From: Atriophallophorus winterbourni
Lineage: Eukaryota; Platyhelminthes; Trematoda; Plagiorchiida; Microphallidae
Assembly (NCBI GenBank): GCA_013407085.1
Contig: JACCGJ010010420.1
Coordinates: 124,001 to 188,000 of the forward strand
Direction of reading: 5' to 3'
DNA length: 64,000 nt
Below, piece after piece: positions 11,547 through 22,460 of the stretch. The position numbers and the translations under genes are program-made. The first letter of the stretch is position 1; each line of letters starts with the position of its first letter. The notes beneath the pieces were generated by a model. The model was not told where the DNA came from. It saw nothing but the letters and a program-made list of their open reading frames with translations, and did no database searches.

Positions 11547-11784
11547 TGTGCTGCGGAGCAGCGAACGTGCCATGCCTCGCGTGCACCACATTGATCGGTA
11601 ATCGTGAATCGATTATTGACACTGAACGAACTATCGATTAATCATCAATCAAGATCGATAGTTCGTGTATATTTTGATTACCATTCACTGTACAGCTTTG
11701 TGTTATTCATTTATTCGGCCAATACACGAGTTCAAGCTCAGTTGTGTTTTCTGACTGACGGCTGGGTCAGTGCAACTCTCCATA
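11547..11784 (+). repeat. 3' LTR of the old gypsy element
   Basis: This repeats 3326-3541, with the extra GCTGCGGAGC segment near its start. It carries the same 11-bp inverted repeat near 11625-11663 and ends CTCCATA. The boundary at 11547 is inferred from the TGTG start and comparison with 39.2 kb. Confidence 0.65.
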
Positions 11785-13149
11785 TTTAAAACACAAACTT
11801 TTGATATCAAAAACGTTTACAGAGAATAAATTATATGTAATAGGGCACATCAACTGTCGTTGAATATTTCAATATTAATCTCGATTTTCTCCGTGATTAC
11901 TTCACATATCCAAGTTAGAGGTAAATGTATATAGCGTTGCTCACAAACACGAACTCACGCAATACAACCGAATTTTGTATGTTTGCAGTCATCAGGTAAA
12001 ATTAGTTTAGCTGACGTTTAAGATCACCGTCACATTCAGAGCAAGTGAATGTTTGCTGATTCGGATTAACCTTGTCATTCAACTGAACAAATAAATTTCA
12101 TCATCATAATTAAAACAGGTTTCAAATAAAAATCCGTATTTGCATGCCTTTCCATCACAGACTCTAGCTTTCAAATCAGTCATATTTTATTCGTGATGTA
12201 TACGGAAAGCAAGAATATATTTTAAATAGTCTTAGCTCATTACGTCTCCTTTTTTGTTCAGCGCACTAAGCTAAATAACTATGTGAAAAAGCTAGTTTGC
12301 AGAAAGCCATACCAAGAATAAAATGAAAGCACTGTCAGTTATATAAATGCAAGGAGATAAATGTATTGGAACTCTGCCTATAATTATTTCAAGAAAGTCA
12401 CATACATTCTTCTGAAAACTGATCAACTAGGTTTGCGGGAGTTTTAATTACAGCGTAAACAATTGGACGGCATTAAATTAAATTGATAAATCCGATCCAT
12501 TCATAAATACAAAACATATTCAGGTGTAATGTGCTCTATCAATAGATTAATGTATTGGCTACACTCCATTCGAACAGGTACCATTTCCATAAATATATAT
12601 GTGCAATATTTGCGGTTTTCTTTGTTGATTTGGCTGTGTTAAGAGGTAAATGGTCAACGTGGAAAGCGATAACTAGCAACTGTTTATATTTTAGTGTTCA
12701 CTGCTTAGCAGAATGATGGAGAACGAATCCGAAAATAACACTATCACAGCAATGTGATGTGATGATTGAGTCACTACGTTTGCATGATCTCTCTGTGGGC
12801 GATATTCTGTAACACGAATCAGAATGTGCCTTTCAACTACATCAATATTACTGCATTCTTAAAGCCGATCATTAGGTATGCAAGAGTAACATTACTCATC
12901 ATACGGATGTCGGGTTCAAGGTTGTTACGGTCGTCTGTGGTGATGGACGGTGTACCAAAATTGGCAATCCAGTTTTAGACGAAGGCGTGTGCTACAGTCT
13001 CAATACATATGTCTTTGATCGGAAAAGCAATTAGTTATCGAGTACAAAATAAAAGTATTCCACTACACGTTAAAGGAAGTCAAACATTGATCAATTTCAG
13101 TGTGAAGCCAGGACTTTTGAAACACGAACACCCAATTTAGTGAATAATC
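11785..13149. other. AT-rich intergenic DNA, no gene recognised
   Basis: I see no supported gene, RNA or repeat boundary here. The open frames are short and lack protein-like composition. Confidence 0.5.
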
Positions 13150-13797
13150 TGAGCTATTCAATGACGAATAAACGTCAGCATGGTTAGTAGGTTCAGGATC
13201 GGTATGCGCACGAAACAGTGGAGAAATGTTAAACAATTATCGTTAGTATGTCACTGGTAAATAAGGATGGTACGAGTAACCTCTTCAATTACATGTGTCC
13301 AAACACATGGTAAATGGGGTTGAACCAATAACCATGAGACAAAATCTACGTTTGCCTGCATTTCCTGCACACACCCCACGACGGGACCGTGCTAGGTGCA
13401 TTCATCAGGTAGGGATAGTATAGAACGAATCCGGATGCGATTGAAACAGTGGAGGAATGGTAAACATTCAGCGCTAGTTTGCCACTGTTAAATAAGGAAG
13501 CAAGTCCAAACTTTTCTGTTACATCTGTCCAAACACATGTTTAATGTGGGTAATCCGTAACCATGAAACAAAATATAGATTTGCATGCATCTTAATCACA
13601 CACACTACACGACTGGTTTCGTTCTGATGGCACTATTCACATAGGGACAGTAGGATCAGGAACCGCGTGAGATTAAAACATTGAAGAAAGTGTAAACAAG
13701 TAGACCTTGTATGCCACTTTTTGATAATTCTGGCACGACCAACGTGTTCAATTTCATGGGTCTTAACATACGTTTAATGGGGTTAAACCCCTAACAA
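13150..13797 (-). repeat. 233-bp hammerhead satellite array, left part
   Basis: Three diverged units have GGATCCGCATGCGC-like landmarks near 13196, 13428 and 13657, a spacing of about 230 bases. Each unit reads in minus orientation for the ribozyme motif. The array is interrupted at about 13798 by an RTE fragment and resumes in the same phase and orientation at about 16187. Confidence 0.85.
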
Positions 13798-16077
13798 TGA
13801 TGATAATTTTGATGATTATTCCCTTGAGTTCCTGGTGGAACATAGGGCCTTGGCAACTTGTCTCTAGTTTGGTCTGTCCATAGCAGCCAGTTTGATGTCG
13901 TTCCAGTTAAGTGCGCACTTGCGGATTTCCTCTTCAGACGAGCGCTTCCAAGATAGCCTTGTGCGTCCGACCTGTCTCTTCCCGATTGTGTTACATACCA
14001 GAGCGTGATGCGTGATGTCATCATAAGGTTTCTGCAAGGTGTTCCCTATCCATCTCCACTTTTTTCTACTGATCTGATGGGCGATCGGGTCATCAGCAGC
14101 AATCTGCTACAGGTCTTGATTCTTTATCTTTTCTGGCCATTTACCCCAATAATTCGAAAAAGTCATTATTGTGAAATGATTGCAAGCGGCCAGAAAACTT
14201 TGCTGTCACTCGCCAGCTTTCCGATCCATAAAGTAGCACGGATTTCACGTTGCTTCTAAATATACGGAGTTTCGTGCGTTTTGATAGAACCTTCGACTTC
14301 CAAATGGGTTTCGAAGCTATGAACGCGTATCTTGCTTTGCCGATTCTGGCGACTATGTCTTCGTCTGTGCCACCACCTATTGAAACAATGCTGCCGAGAT
14401 AGAGGAATTGCGTGACGTCTTTGACTGCTTTACCATTGATGGTGATTGATGGGTGCTCATCAGTTTGCACACCAAGGACTTCTGTTTTTTCGGTATTCAC
14501 GCGTATTTTTGCATATGAAGCAAAGTGTGCTAGTCTATCGCTCTTTCTCTGAAGACGTTGGGGGTCACGTGATATGAAGCAGACATCATCAGCGTATTCC
14601 AGATCCTCCAAATGCTCGTATTCCCTCTAATCAATAAAGTTCCTCTCACCTTTTACTGTTTGTTTCATTATCCAGTATATTACCAACAGGCATTGATGGC
14701 GGACGCCAGTCTTAACTGCAAATGGATCGGTAAGTCTTCCGTTGTGAATTACCTGACAGAACGCACCTTCACACAGCTGCTTTATGAGGTCCATTTACAG
14801 CGGTGGGACCCCATAATGTGGCAAAAGCTTTCATATGAATTCGCGGTCCACATGTGCGATTGTCATTCAATGCTTGGTTCAATTATGATGCGGAGGGTCG
14901 CTCTTTAGTCGATAACAGACTTTTGTTTTCTGAAGCCCTATTGCTCTGGCCGTAACACTTGATCAATAGCGTCGCGCAAGCGCAGAAGGATGATGCGTGT
15001 AAGCACTTTACTAGGGACTGGGAGCAGCATGATAGCTCGCCAGTTTTTGCATGGCCTCAGATCCTCTTTCCTCGGAAGTTTGACCAAAAGACCTCTCTTC
15101 CAATCATTTGGGAATCGTCTTTCTGACCAGCTTTTCTGCAGCAGAACAACTGACATATCAGCTAACGTGACCAAATCAGCCTTCAGAGCTTCTGGTGGGA
15201 TCCCATCTGGGCCTGGTGCTTTGCCATTCTTCAGCGATTCTAAGGCAAAAAGGATCTCATTTCGACCGGGGGGATCGGTGTTTACGTCTAGCAAATTTGC
15301 TGTCGGTGGGATGTCAGTGACTGTAGTAGGTGCTGGTCGATCTAGGAGTTCCTTAAAGTGCTCCATCCATTGCCTTCTTTGCACCGATTCCTGACTGCTA
15401 AGGTTACATTCACCTTCCTTTATTATTTTGCCGTAAGGTATTTTTCTTCCTGATAAGGTTCTAGTAATGTTGTTGACGGTGTTCAGGTCTCTTTTCTCTG
15501 CTGCATTTTCAGCCTCCGTTGCCAGCATTTCATAGAACCGCCCCTTGTCAATTCTGGCACTTTGTTTCACGTTTTTATTCAGGGAGCCCTATTGTTCGAT
15601 CAGTTGGATTTTCTGTGTGGTGTCCTTACATCGGAGGATCTGTTGTTTCGGCTGCCTTCTCGAGTTGATCAGTGTCCGAGTCTCACTCCAGATCCACTCT
15701 TTGTCTTTCTTTACCCGTCTGCCAATTACGTGCTTACAAGTGTCTTGACAACAGTCTTTCAGAGCGGTCCAGTGTTCATTTATTGGGAGTTCAGGGATTA
15801 AGTTGTTGAGCGATTCGAATCTGTGTTTCAGTGAGATTGGGAAAATCTCTCTTGTACGCTCTTCCCTTAGTTTCTGCGTTTGATACTTTACACTAGGCCG
15901 ACTGCCGATTTCGTAGAAAGCTCTCAACTTGATTTCAATTTTGGCCATTAGAAGGTAGTGATCTGAAGCAACATCCGCACCTCGCATTACGTGTGTATCC
16001 AGGAGACTATGTCTCCATTTCCGTGAAATCGATAGGTGATCGATGGGATTGGCAGTAACACCATCAGGTGATATCAA
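13791..16077 (-). pseudogene. Endonuclease-reverse transcriptase of the truncated RTE, broken into four frames
   Basis: From 16077 the frame gives the end of the apurinic-type endonuclease (IDHLSISRKW and GADVASDHYLLMAKI, the SDH catalytic block) and the linker. The frame 15570-14938 has LSGRKIP and LKNGKAPGPDGIPPEALKAD, the RT fingers. The frame 14611-14141 has EYADDVCFISR, where the YADD box sits, then YLGSIVSIGGGT and LLYGSESW. The frame 14024-13791 holds the C-terminal end near the SARLKRKSAS segment. The RT active-site region between about 14700 and 14938 is partly lost. It cannot make a working protein. Confidence 0.8.
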
Positions 16078-16186
16078 GGTGGCCTTGTGGATGTTTCGGT
16101 GTTAAAAGATGCTGCCTCCGATGACCAGATCGTTTAGCGCGCAAAAATCTGCGAAAATTTCACCGTTCTCATTCATTTCACCTAGG
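13798..16186 (-). mobile_element. 5'-truncated RTE-clade LINE inserted in the satellite
   Basis: On the minus strand this runs from the endonuclease domain (5' truncated at about 16186) to a 3' end with ATGATGATAA-like repeats near 13790-13815. The satellite unit is cut after its AACCCATAACCATGA part and resumes at GCATGCATTTC, so the insertion sits inside one unit. Protein similarity to the intact RTE at 52.9-56.1 kb runs end to end, but with an internal deletion near 14700-14938. A sister copy of the same subfamily is at 40738-41787. Confidence 0.85.
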
Positions 16187-18471
16187 GCATGCATTTCAAT
16201 CACACACACACACCAGCGACTTGTTTTGTGGTGTTTCCACTCATTATGTATGGATATTAAGTTTAGGATCCGCATGTGCTTGAAACTGTGGAGGATTTTC
16301 AAACAATTAGCGCTAGTATGTCACTGTTAAATAAGGCGGGTACGACCAACATGTTCAGTTACATGTGTCCAAACACATGTTTTTTGGGGGTTAAACCCAT
16401 AACCATGAACCAAAATATTCATTTGCATGCTTTTCTGTCACACACACCCCACGACCGGTTTCGAGCTGTTTGCACTCATCAGGTAGGGATAGTAAGATCA
16501 GCATCCGCATGCGCTTGAAAAAGTGGAGGAATGGTAAACAAGTAGCGTTTGTATGCCACTGTTGGATAAGGCTCGTACGACTAACCTGTTCAAAGCATGT
16601 GTCGAAACACATGTTAAATGGGGTTAAACACATAACCATGAAACAAAATATACATTTTCATGCAAGTCTATCACACACCCACACCGCGACTTGTTTTGTG
16701 GTGTTTCCACTCATCATGTATGGATATTAGGTTCAGGATCCGCATGCGCTTGGAACTGTGGAGGATTTTCAAACAATTAGCGCTAGTATGTCACTGTTAA
16801 ATAAGGCTGCTACGACTAACATGTTCCAATACATGTGTCCGAAAAGATATTTAATTGGGCTAAAGCCATAAACATGAACCAGAATATTCATTTTCTTGCA
16901 TTTTTTATCATACACCCTACAACCGGTTCGTTTTGGATTGCACTAATCAGGTAGGGACAGTAGGATCAGGATCCGCATGCGCTTGAAACATTAAAGGAAT
17001 GATAAGCAACTGGCGCTTGAATGCCCGAGTTAGATGAGGATTGTTCGACAAACCTGTTCAATAACATGTGTCCAAACACATCTACGATGGGGTTTAACGA
17101 ATAATCATGTACCAAAATATTAATTTCCATGCATTTTTTATCATACACCCCACAACCGGTTCGGTGCAGTGTGCACTTATCAGGAAAGGGACAGTAGGAT
17201 CATGATCTAAATGCGCTTGAAATAGTGTATTATGTTTAAACTAGTAGATATTGCATGTTTCTGCTTGATAAGGCTGGCACTACCAACCTGTTCAATGTCA
17301 TGTGTACAAACACAAGTTTAATGGGGATAAACCCATAGTGATGAAAAAATGTTGATTTGCATGCATCTGCATCACGCACGTGCAACGATCGGTTTCCTCC
17401 TGTATGCACTTATCAGATAAATAGAGTAGGTAACGGATCCGCGTGCGTTTGAAACAGTAGAGCAAGCGTAAATAAGTTGGGGATGTATGCCGCTATTGGA
17501 TAAGGTTGGCACGACTAACCTGTTGCATTTCATGTGTCGAAACACACGTTTAATGGGTTCAAACCCTTAACCATGAAGATAAACATTCATGGGCATGCAT
17601 TTTTATCATACACATGACAACCGGTTCCGTAAATTGTGCACTTAACAGGTAGTGACAGTAGGATCAGGATCCGTATGCGCTTGAAACAGTGGATTAAGTG
17701 TAAACAAATATCCCTCGTATGCCACAGTTGGATAAGGTGAGCCCGACCATCCTGTTCAATTTCATGGGTCTCAACACATTTTTAATGAGGATAAACCCAT
17801 AACCATGAACCAAAATATTTATTTGCATGCATTTCTATCACACACGCTACCCGATCGGTTTCGTGCTGTTTGTAATCATAAGTTAGGTAGAGTTAAATAA
17901 GGATCCGCCTGCGTTTGAAGCAGTAAAGTAAGTGTAAATAAGTTGTGGTTATATACCATTGTTGGATAAGGCTGGCACGACCAAACAGTTCAATAACATC
18001 GTTCCAAACCGATGTTTAATGGGGATAAACCCAGAACCATGAAAACAACATATTTAATTGCATGCATTTTCTTCACAAAAACCTTACGACGTGTCCGTGC
18101 TGTGTGCAATCATCAAGTAACGACAGGATCCGCATGCGCTTGAAACAGTGGAGGAATGATAAACAAGCAGCGATTGTATGCCACTATTGAATAAGTCTGG
18201 TACAGTCAACCTGTTCTATTAAATGTGTCCAAACACATGTTTAATGGGATTGAAGCAATAAACATGAATCAAAATATAGATTTGCATGCATTTCGATCAC
18301 ACATATCCCACGAAAGGTTTTAGGATGTTTGGACTCATTATGTAGGGACAGTACGATCAGGATCCGCATGCGCTTGAAACAGTGGCAGATTGGTAAACAT
18401 TTAGCGCTTGAATGCCACTGTTGGAAAAGGCTGGTACGACTAGCCTGTTCAATTCCATGTGTCTAAACACA
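16187..18471 (-). repeat. 233-bp hammerhead satellite array, right part (about ten units)
   Basis: Landmarks of the GGATCCGCATGCGCTTGAAAC type recur at about 16267, 16501, 16737, 16969, 17204, 17434, 17669, 17900, 18125 and 18359, a spacing of 225-236 bases. Each unit also carries ACATGTGTCC/ACACATGT, a perfect 8-bp hairpin in the best copies (16361-16380). Read on the minus strand, each unit carries a hammerhead-like segment in varying states of decay. Identity between units looks like 70-85%. The array ends at about 18471, where the word ATGTT is shared with a truncated CR1 copy. Confidence 0.9.
16447..16490 (-). ncRNA. Type I hammerhead ribozyme, best preserved copy in the satellite
   Basis: Read on the minus strand, from 16482 down, the order is CTGATGA (16482-16476), GTGC, a five-base loop AAACA, GCTC, GAAA (16462-16459), the palindromic ACCGGT as a minimal stem III, and GTC (16455-16453). 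Self-cleavage is predicted between 16453 and 16452. Stem I pairs the bases before CTGATGA (CCCTAC) with GTGGGG after the cleavage site: six pairs, one a G-U wobble. Stem II has one U-U mismatch here; the satellite consensus GCAC repairs it. All invariant core bases of the hammerhead family are present. Activity is inferred, not shown. Confidence 0.75.
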
Positions 18472-18479
18472 TGTTCGTT

Positions 18480-19536
18480 ACCATTGATTCTGGGGCATGT
18501 TGCTCGATCCGACTATTTTGATTTACTGCAATGGCAACATCATCAGCGTATTTGAGGGTAAATGCAGATGGGTCAGATTAAAGATAAGAAATATAAAGGG
18601 AAAATAGAAATGGTGACAATATTGCACTTTGAATGACACCACGGGGGATAGCTATTTCACACGAGGTTTGGTCGTTCGCGACTGTGTATTGGATTCGACC
18701 CTCAAAATAGGATGCCAGCCAATGAAGAATATTTGTCGTGACCCATAATCAGATAATTTTTGAAGTAAGGAGTTTCTTAGAAGACTGTTAAAGTCATTTG
18801 TGTAATCCAAAAAAAGTTTGTACTGCTCTAGATTTGCTATCTAGAGAACGTGAGATGAAATCTGTGAGTACAGCGACAGCATCAACAGTTGAACGATTTT
18901 TCCGGTACGCGAACTGATGAGCATCATGCACCTGACAGCTGGACACCAGTCACCGTAAAACAATTTTCTCAAGTACCTTGAGCAACTGCGACGTGCACGC
19001 GAAAGGACGGTATTTACCGGGATCTTTCTTGGGAATCTGGCTAATACAGACAGATTTCCAGCAATCAGGCATGATTGCTCTTTCCATGCAACGAATAAAA
19101 ATGGATGTAATGGGGGATGATAGCACTCCAGCACATTCTTTTAGTACAGTGGGCGAGAGTTTATCAGGTCCTGCAGCCTTGAAACATGAGACAGCCGAGA
19201 GTGCACAAAAGACCTCGGGTATGTTGGTGAAATGTGAATCGGAAAAAGAGGATATGGGCAAATTAAAGTTCTCTTCACAGTCATATCAGTAGTTTGGTGC
19301 ACGAACGATTCGTTGAAGGAATTAATATCAAAAATTTGTTCAAACGCACGCCATAGGTGACGACTGTCTTTCGTTCCAAGAAGTGTGTTCGTGTACAGCA
19401 TTTCAAGACGTCTAATTTCGAGCTTGATTGACTGGGAAAGCAACACAACAGTTATACGATCATGTATTTTAAAGGCTTTCTCTTTCAATCTCCTTAGGCG
19501 TTTTAGGTGCACAGAAGAAAAACGGTGAGGACTCAC
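18480..19536 (-). pseudogene. Reverse transcriptase part of the 3'-truncated CR1 copy
   Basis: The frame from 19536 begins with SPHRFSSVHLKRLRRLKEKAFK, the same linker as at the left edge of the window. It shifts near 19261 to a frame with SRFKAAGPDKLSP-like and KSVCISQIPKKDPGKYRP. It shifts again toward the LDYTN and VQYT segments near 18800-18660. At 18530-18490 the YADDVAIA region is still readable. Multiple frameshifts and loss of the 3' end make it non-functional. Confidence 0.75.
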
Positions 19537-19602
19537 AATTATAGTTTCTTTAGGACAACAGATTTCAAAGCGAAAGTTGAGATAGGATGTTACAACTTTG
19601 AA

Positions 19603-20458
19603 TCACATTGAATCACTTTGAACATCACATTCTACGGAGACATCATCTTCATGAAAAATGTTGAAATCAGTGGTAGAAAGCACGTCCCTGAGGGTTGAAA
19701 TATTGTTAAGCTGACAAGATCTGGAAGCCACTTTTTTGACATTACTGCGAGTGAGATATCTGTGTCCAGTGCTTCCATAAATTTTGGGGAGAAGTTCGAT
19801 AATGCAATGGTCAGAATTACCAATTGGAGCTAACTTGCGGGCGAGGAACAGATGAGGTGCATTTTTTGAGCGACAATAGGTTAAACATAGATACATTGCA
19901 GTCATTGAGGTCTACAGCTAAAAGAATCAAAGAATTTAGAAGAGGAACAAGTTTCATTTGGAGTTTATCAATGAATGCATTAAAAACTTTACATTGACAA
20001 TTGGGGATAACATAAGTATTTATCAAAATAAGGGATTGAAAATTAGAAAGATGTCGGGTTTTGCATTCGACTGCCAGGCAGGATATTTCAAGCTTGTCAA
20101 AAGTAAAAATCTGTTTGCAGCATGAGCACCAGTCGTTTCGAATATATGTGATAACACCGCCACCACGATTCCTCAAGGGACAGGTTCGGTCAAGACGAAA
20201 ACAGTTGAATCCTTCAATGGAGAGCAACTCATTTTCTATTGTCGAGTGAAGCCATGTTTCTTGGAACATGGCAATGCCTGTATGCTTTGAAATTTTTGAA
20301 GTGAGCAGTTGAGAAATTTCACCATACTTGGACCACAGCGAACGAACGTTTGATGATAAAATACAAGGTATAGGCATTCTAGATAAGTCATGACGTCGAC
20401 GAAGAGCGACTTGCCAGCCTGCACGATGTTTCCTTTTCTTTTTCAATGCTTGCTTCAA
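19603..20458 (-). pseudogene. Apurinic-type endonuclease part of the CR1 copy
   Basis: The frame starting at 20458 contains the basic leader HRAGWQVALRRRHDLSRM, then SSNVRSLWSKYGEISQL (N block), GIAMFQETWLHS (catalytic Glu), DRTCPLRNRGGGVITYI and VECKTRHLSNFQSLILINTYV. A second frame to 19603 has the SDHCIIELL block, the terminal SDH motif of these endonucleases. The NDCN-like DLNDCN at about 19870 stands for the usual GDFN. The enzyme would nick target DNA; a frameshift near 19850 breaks it. Confidence 0.75.
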
Positions 20459-20697
20459 TATATTATCTAGTTTTTCCGAATAGCATGGCCAAAGTTTTTA
20501 TATCAGAAGTCTCACTAGAAAACACAATATCACGTAATTGTTTTAAACTGTGCGCGTTAAAAATCGTCCTTTGTTGATATGAAAACATGACAAATTAAGA
20601 AAAATGACGAAAAATAATGTGGAGAAAATTGATGGTTTGTGCACCGCCCATTTGAAGGCCCTGCGTACCAAGGTAAGCATCAAACCGGGTTTTTGTT

Positions 20698-21193
20698 GAT
20701 CAAATTTGGGGAATCAGAGCCTTCAAATCGGCTGTGTACAATCATTTTCTTTCAACATTTTTTTGTCATTTCTGATACGTTCAATCGCTAACGTTTTCTT
20801 AATTTGTCTTGTTTTCACATCAACAAAAAGGTCGATTTATAACGCGCACAGTTTAGAACAATTACGCGATGCCGTGTTTTATAGTGAGAATTCTGACATA
20901 AAAAACTTTGTCTTTAGTATTCGGCGAAAATTGTATAATATATTAAAGCAAACATTTAAAAAGAATGAGAAACATCGTGCAGGTTATCAAGTCACCCTTC
21001 GCCGACGTCAGGCCATTTCTAGAATGCCGTTACCGTGTATACTATCATCGAACGTTTGTTCCTTGTGGTCCAAGTACGGTGAAATTTCACAACTACTCAA
21101 TTCAAAAATTTTAGAGTATAGTGGCGTTGCCATGTTTCAAGATACCCGGCTTCATTCGGCAATTGAAAATGAGTTGTTTTCCATTGAAGGATT
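20698..21193 (+). mobile_element. CR1-like LINE 5' end in plus orientation, cut by a gypsy insertion
   Basis: From about 20698 the plus strand carries the CR1 5' UTR. The N-terminal endonuclease frame (20895-21193) follows, with KHRAGYQVTLRRRQAISRM, SSNVCSLWSKYGEISQL and GVAMFQDTRLHS, where the usual catalytic Glu of QETW is replaced by Asp. It stops at 21193, exactly where the gypsy LTR begins. No continuation of this CR1 copy is visible on the far side of the gypsy element. Confidence 0.75.
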
Positions 21194-21547
21194 TGTAACG
21201 TTTCACATTTTCATACATTTTGTATCGTTGTTTTACTAAACTGCAACCGCATAAAATTTTGAATATACACTTTTCCGTCCAACCGCGCGTCGTTCGTTCT
21301 GCCTCGTTGTGATAGTTGACTGTTCTGTGCTGACTGTTCTGTGTTGACTGTTCTAACGTAGTCGAGCTCCTTTTCAGCTGTCTCCGGACCTTTTCTCATC
21401 ACTCGTTGTCCGTCTTGGATTTATTCGGAGCGAATTATTCTGTGTGTAGTGGAATATACTTCTTCACTGTCCGTGAGTTTTCATTGTCATATTTTGTTTA
21501 TGTTTTATCGTGTTGTTTGTATTCTACATTGGTATTTTTCCGCTACA
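21194..21547 (+). repeat. 5' LTR of the third gypsy element
   Basis: The boundaries are inferred. It starts TGTAACG where the CR1 coding sequence breaks off, and ends CGCTACA just before the primer-binding site. The CTACA terminus is shared with the LTRs at 3.8, 8.4 and 35.4 kb (in element orientation). Internally it carries short repeats of TTGACTGTTCT near 21316-21358. Confidence 0.65.
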
Positions 21548-21604
21548 TTATTGGTGAGCCCGATATTTGTATTTCCTTTCGCTCCTATATCAATTTTTTT
21601 CATC

Positions 21605-22460
21605 ATGGAATCTGACGTCTTTACCAACTCTCTCAACCTTAACGCTGTTGTTGTCCCTTTTCCTAATTTTGACGGTACTAATCCGCGTGCATGGTTTCGT
21701 CTGATGAAAAACACATTTCGGCTCAGAGGAATTACGACACAGGACACGATGTATCTGTATGCTTCGAATTCTCTACCCACTGCGATTGTCGCAGAGGTTT
21801 TTGATGTAATTGATGTCATGCCTCCTGAAAACCCCTTACGATCTACTCAAGGCCGCTGATTTGAAGCGAACCACTATATCGGAAGATGGCAGATTGCGTC
21901 AGCTTCTCTCAAGTGTTCAGCTGGTTGATCGCACTCCCTCGCAGCTTCTTCGCCATATGCGCGCATTGGTTGGGGACTCAAAGGTCGATGACTCTACCAT
22001 TCGTCAATTATGGTTGAAATGTCTACCTGTAAGCATGGCGTCCATCCTAGCAGCCTCTGCCACCCGTTCCACGTTGGATGAGCTTGCTGATATAGCGGAT
22101 AAAATCAACGAATATTACGGACATCATACCGTCCAGCAAGTTGGGACACCCAAGCCATTGATCCACAATGAACCCTTTAAATCCACAGAAAGTCTGTCAG
22201 AACGACTATCCAGAATTGAACTCTCTATAGCAAATCTGACGCGTTATGCTGAAACCCACATTCACTCCAATTCGAGACGACGCAGCAGTGCGCCACAACA
22301 CCGCAGTACGTCACAACACCGCAGTGCGTCGCGACACCGCAATCAGATTTGTTATTTTCATCGACGTTTCGGTGACGATGCGCGTAAATGTCGCCCCGGT
22401 TGCAAATACTCCAAGTCTGGCGCATTATCTAAACAGGGAAACGCGAGCGCCAGCCAGTAG
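21605..22460 (+). pseudogene. Gag of the third gypsy element (CHCC zinc motif)
   Basis: The ATG at 21605 starts MESDVFTNSLNLN, and the capsid-like block FPNFDGTNPRAWFRLMKNTFRL follows. Near 21835 one frameshift moves the reading to a second frame that continues with LLKAADLKRTTISED, DRTPSQLLRHMRALVGD and LWLKCLPVSM. A leucine-rich stretch follows, then an Arg/Ser/His repeat (SAPQHRSTSQHRSASRHR) and CYFHRRFGDDARKCRPGC. The last is the Cys-His-Cys-Cys nucleocapsid motif of the CsRn1 clade. About 285 codons in total. Apart from the frameshift it looks complete. Confidence 0.75.

Larger units (their letters stand above)
3326..11784 (+). mobile_element. Old Ty3/gypsy LTR retrotransposon, internally deleted, hosting a younger gypsy element
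   Basis: Related terminal segments at 3326-3541 and 11547-11784 flank gag and pol remnants on the plus strand. A primer-binding-like TGGCGACGGGGA follows the 5' LTR at 3553. The element is interrupted at 3776-8893 by a complete CsRn1-type element on the other strand. Gag is reduced to about 60 codons, the RNase H region is deleted and several frameshifts are present, so this is the older element. Protease, RT and integrase are of the general metazoan K02A2.6-like gypsy type. No clear target duplication was found at its ends. Confidence 0.75.
18472..20690 (-). mobile_element. CR1-like LINE, 3'-truncated, with its 5' end facing another CR1 copy
   Basis: The minus strand holds a 5' UTR (about 20690 to 20460), endonuclease and part of the RT. 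It breaks off at 18472 inside the RT, shortly after the YADD region, where it abuts the satellite. Because the 3' end is missing, this is not a normal 5'-truncated insertion; recombination or deletion removed the tail. Its 5' UTR shares the GCGCGTTA and GAAGGCCCT words with the copy starting at 20698 and with the fragment at 31160-31370. Confidence 0.8.

Noticed and set aside
12766..12978. 70-codon plus frame in the 11.8-13.1 kb gap
   Set aside because: No motif or context supports coding.
13250..18471. The regular repeats looked at first like a CRISPR array
   Set aside because: The period is 233 bp, the whole unit is repeated with no unique spacers, and the surrounding DNA is eukaryotic.
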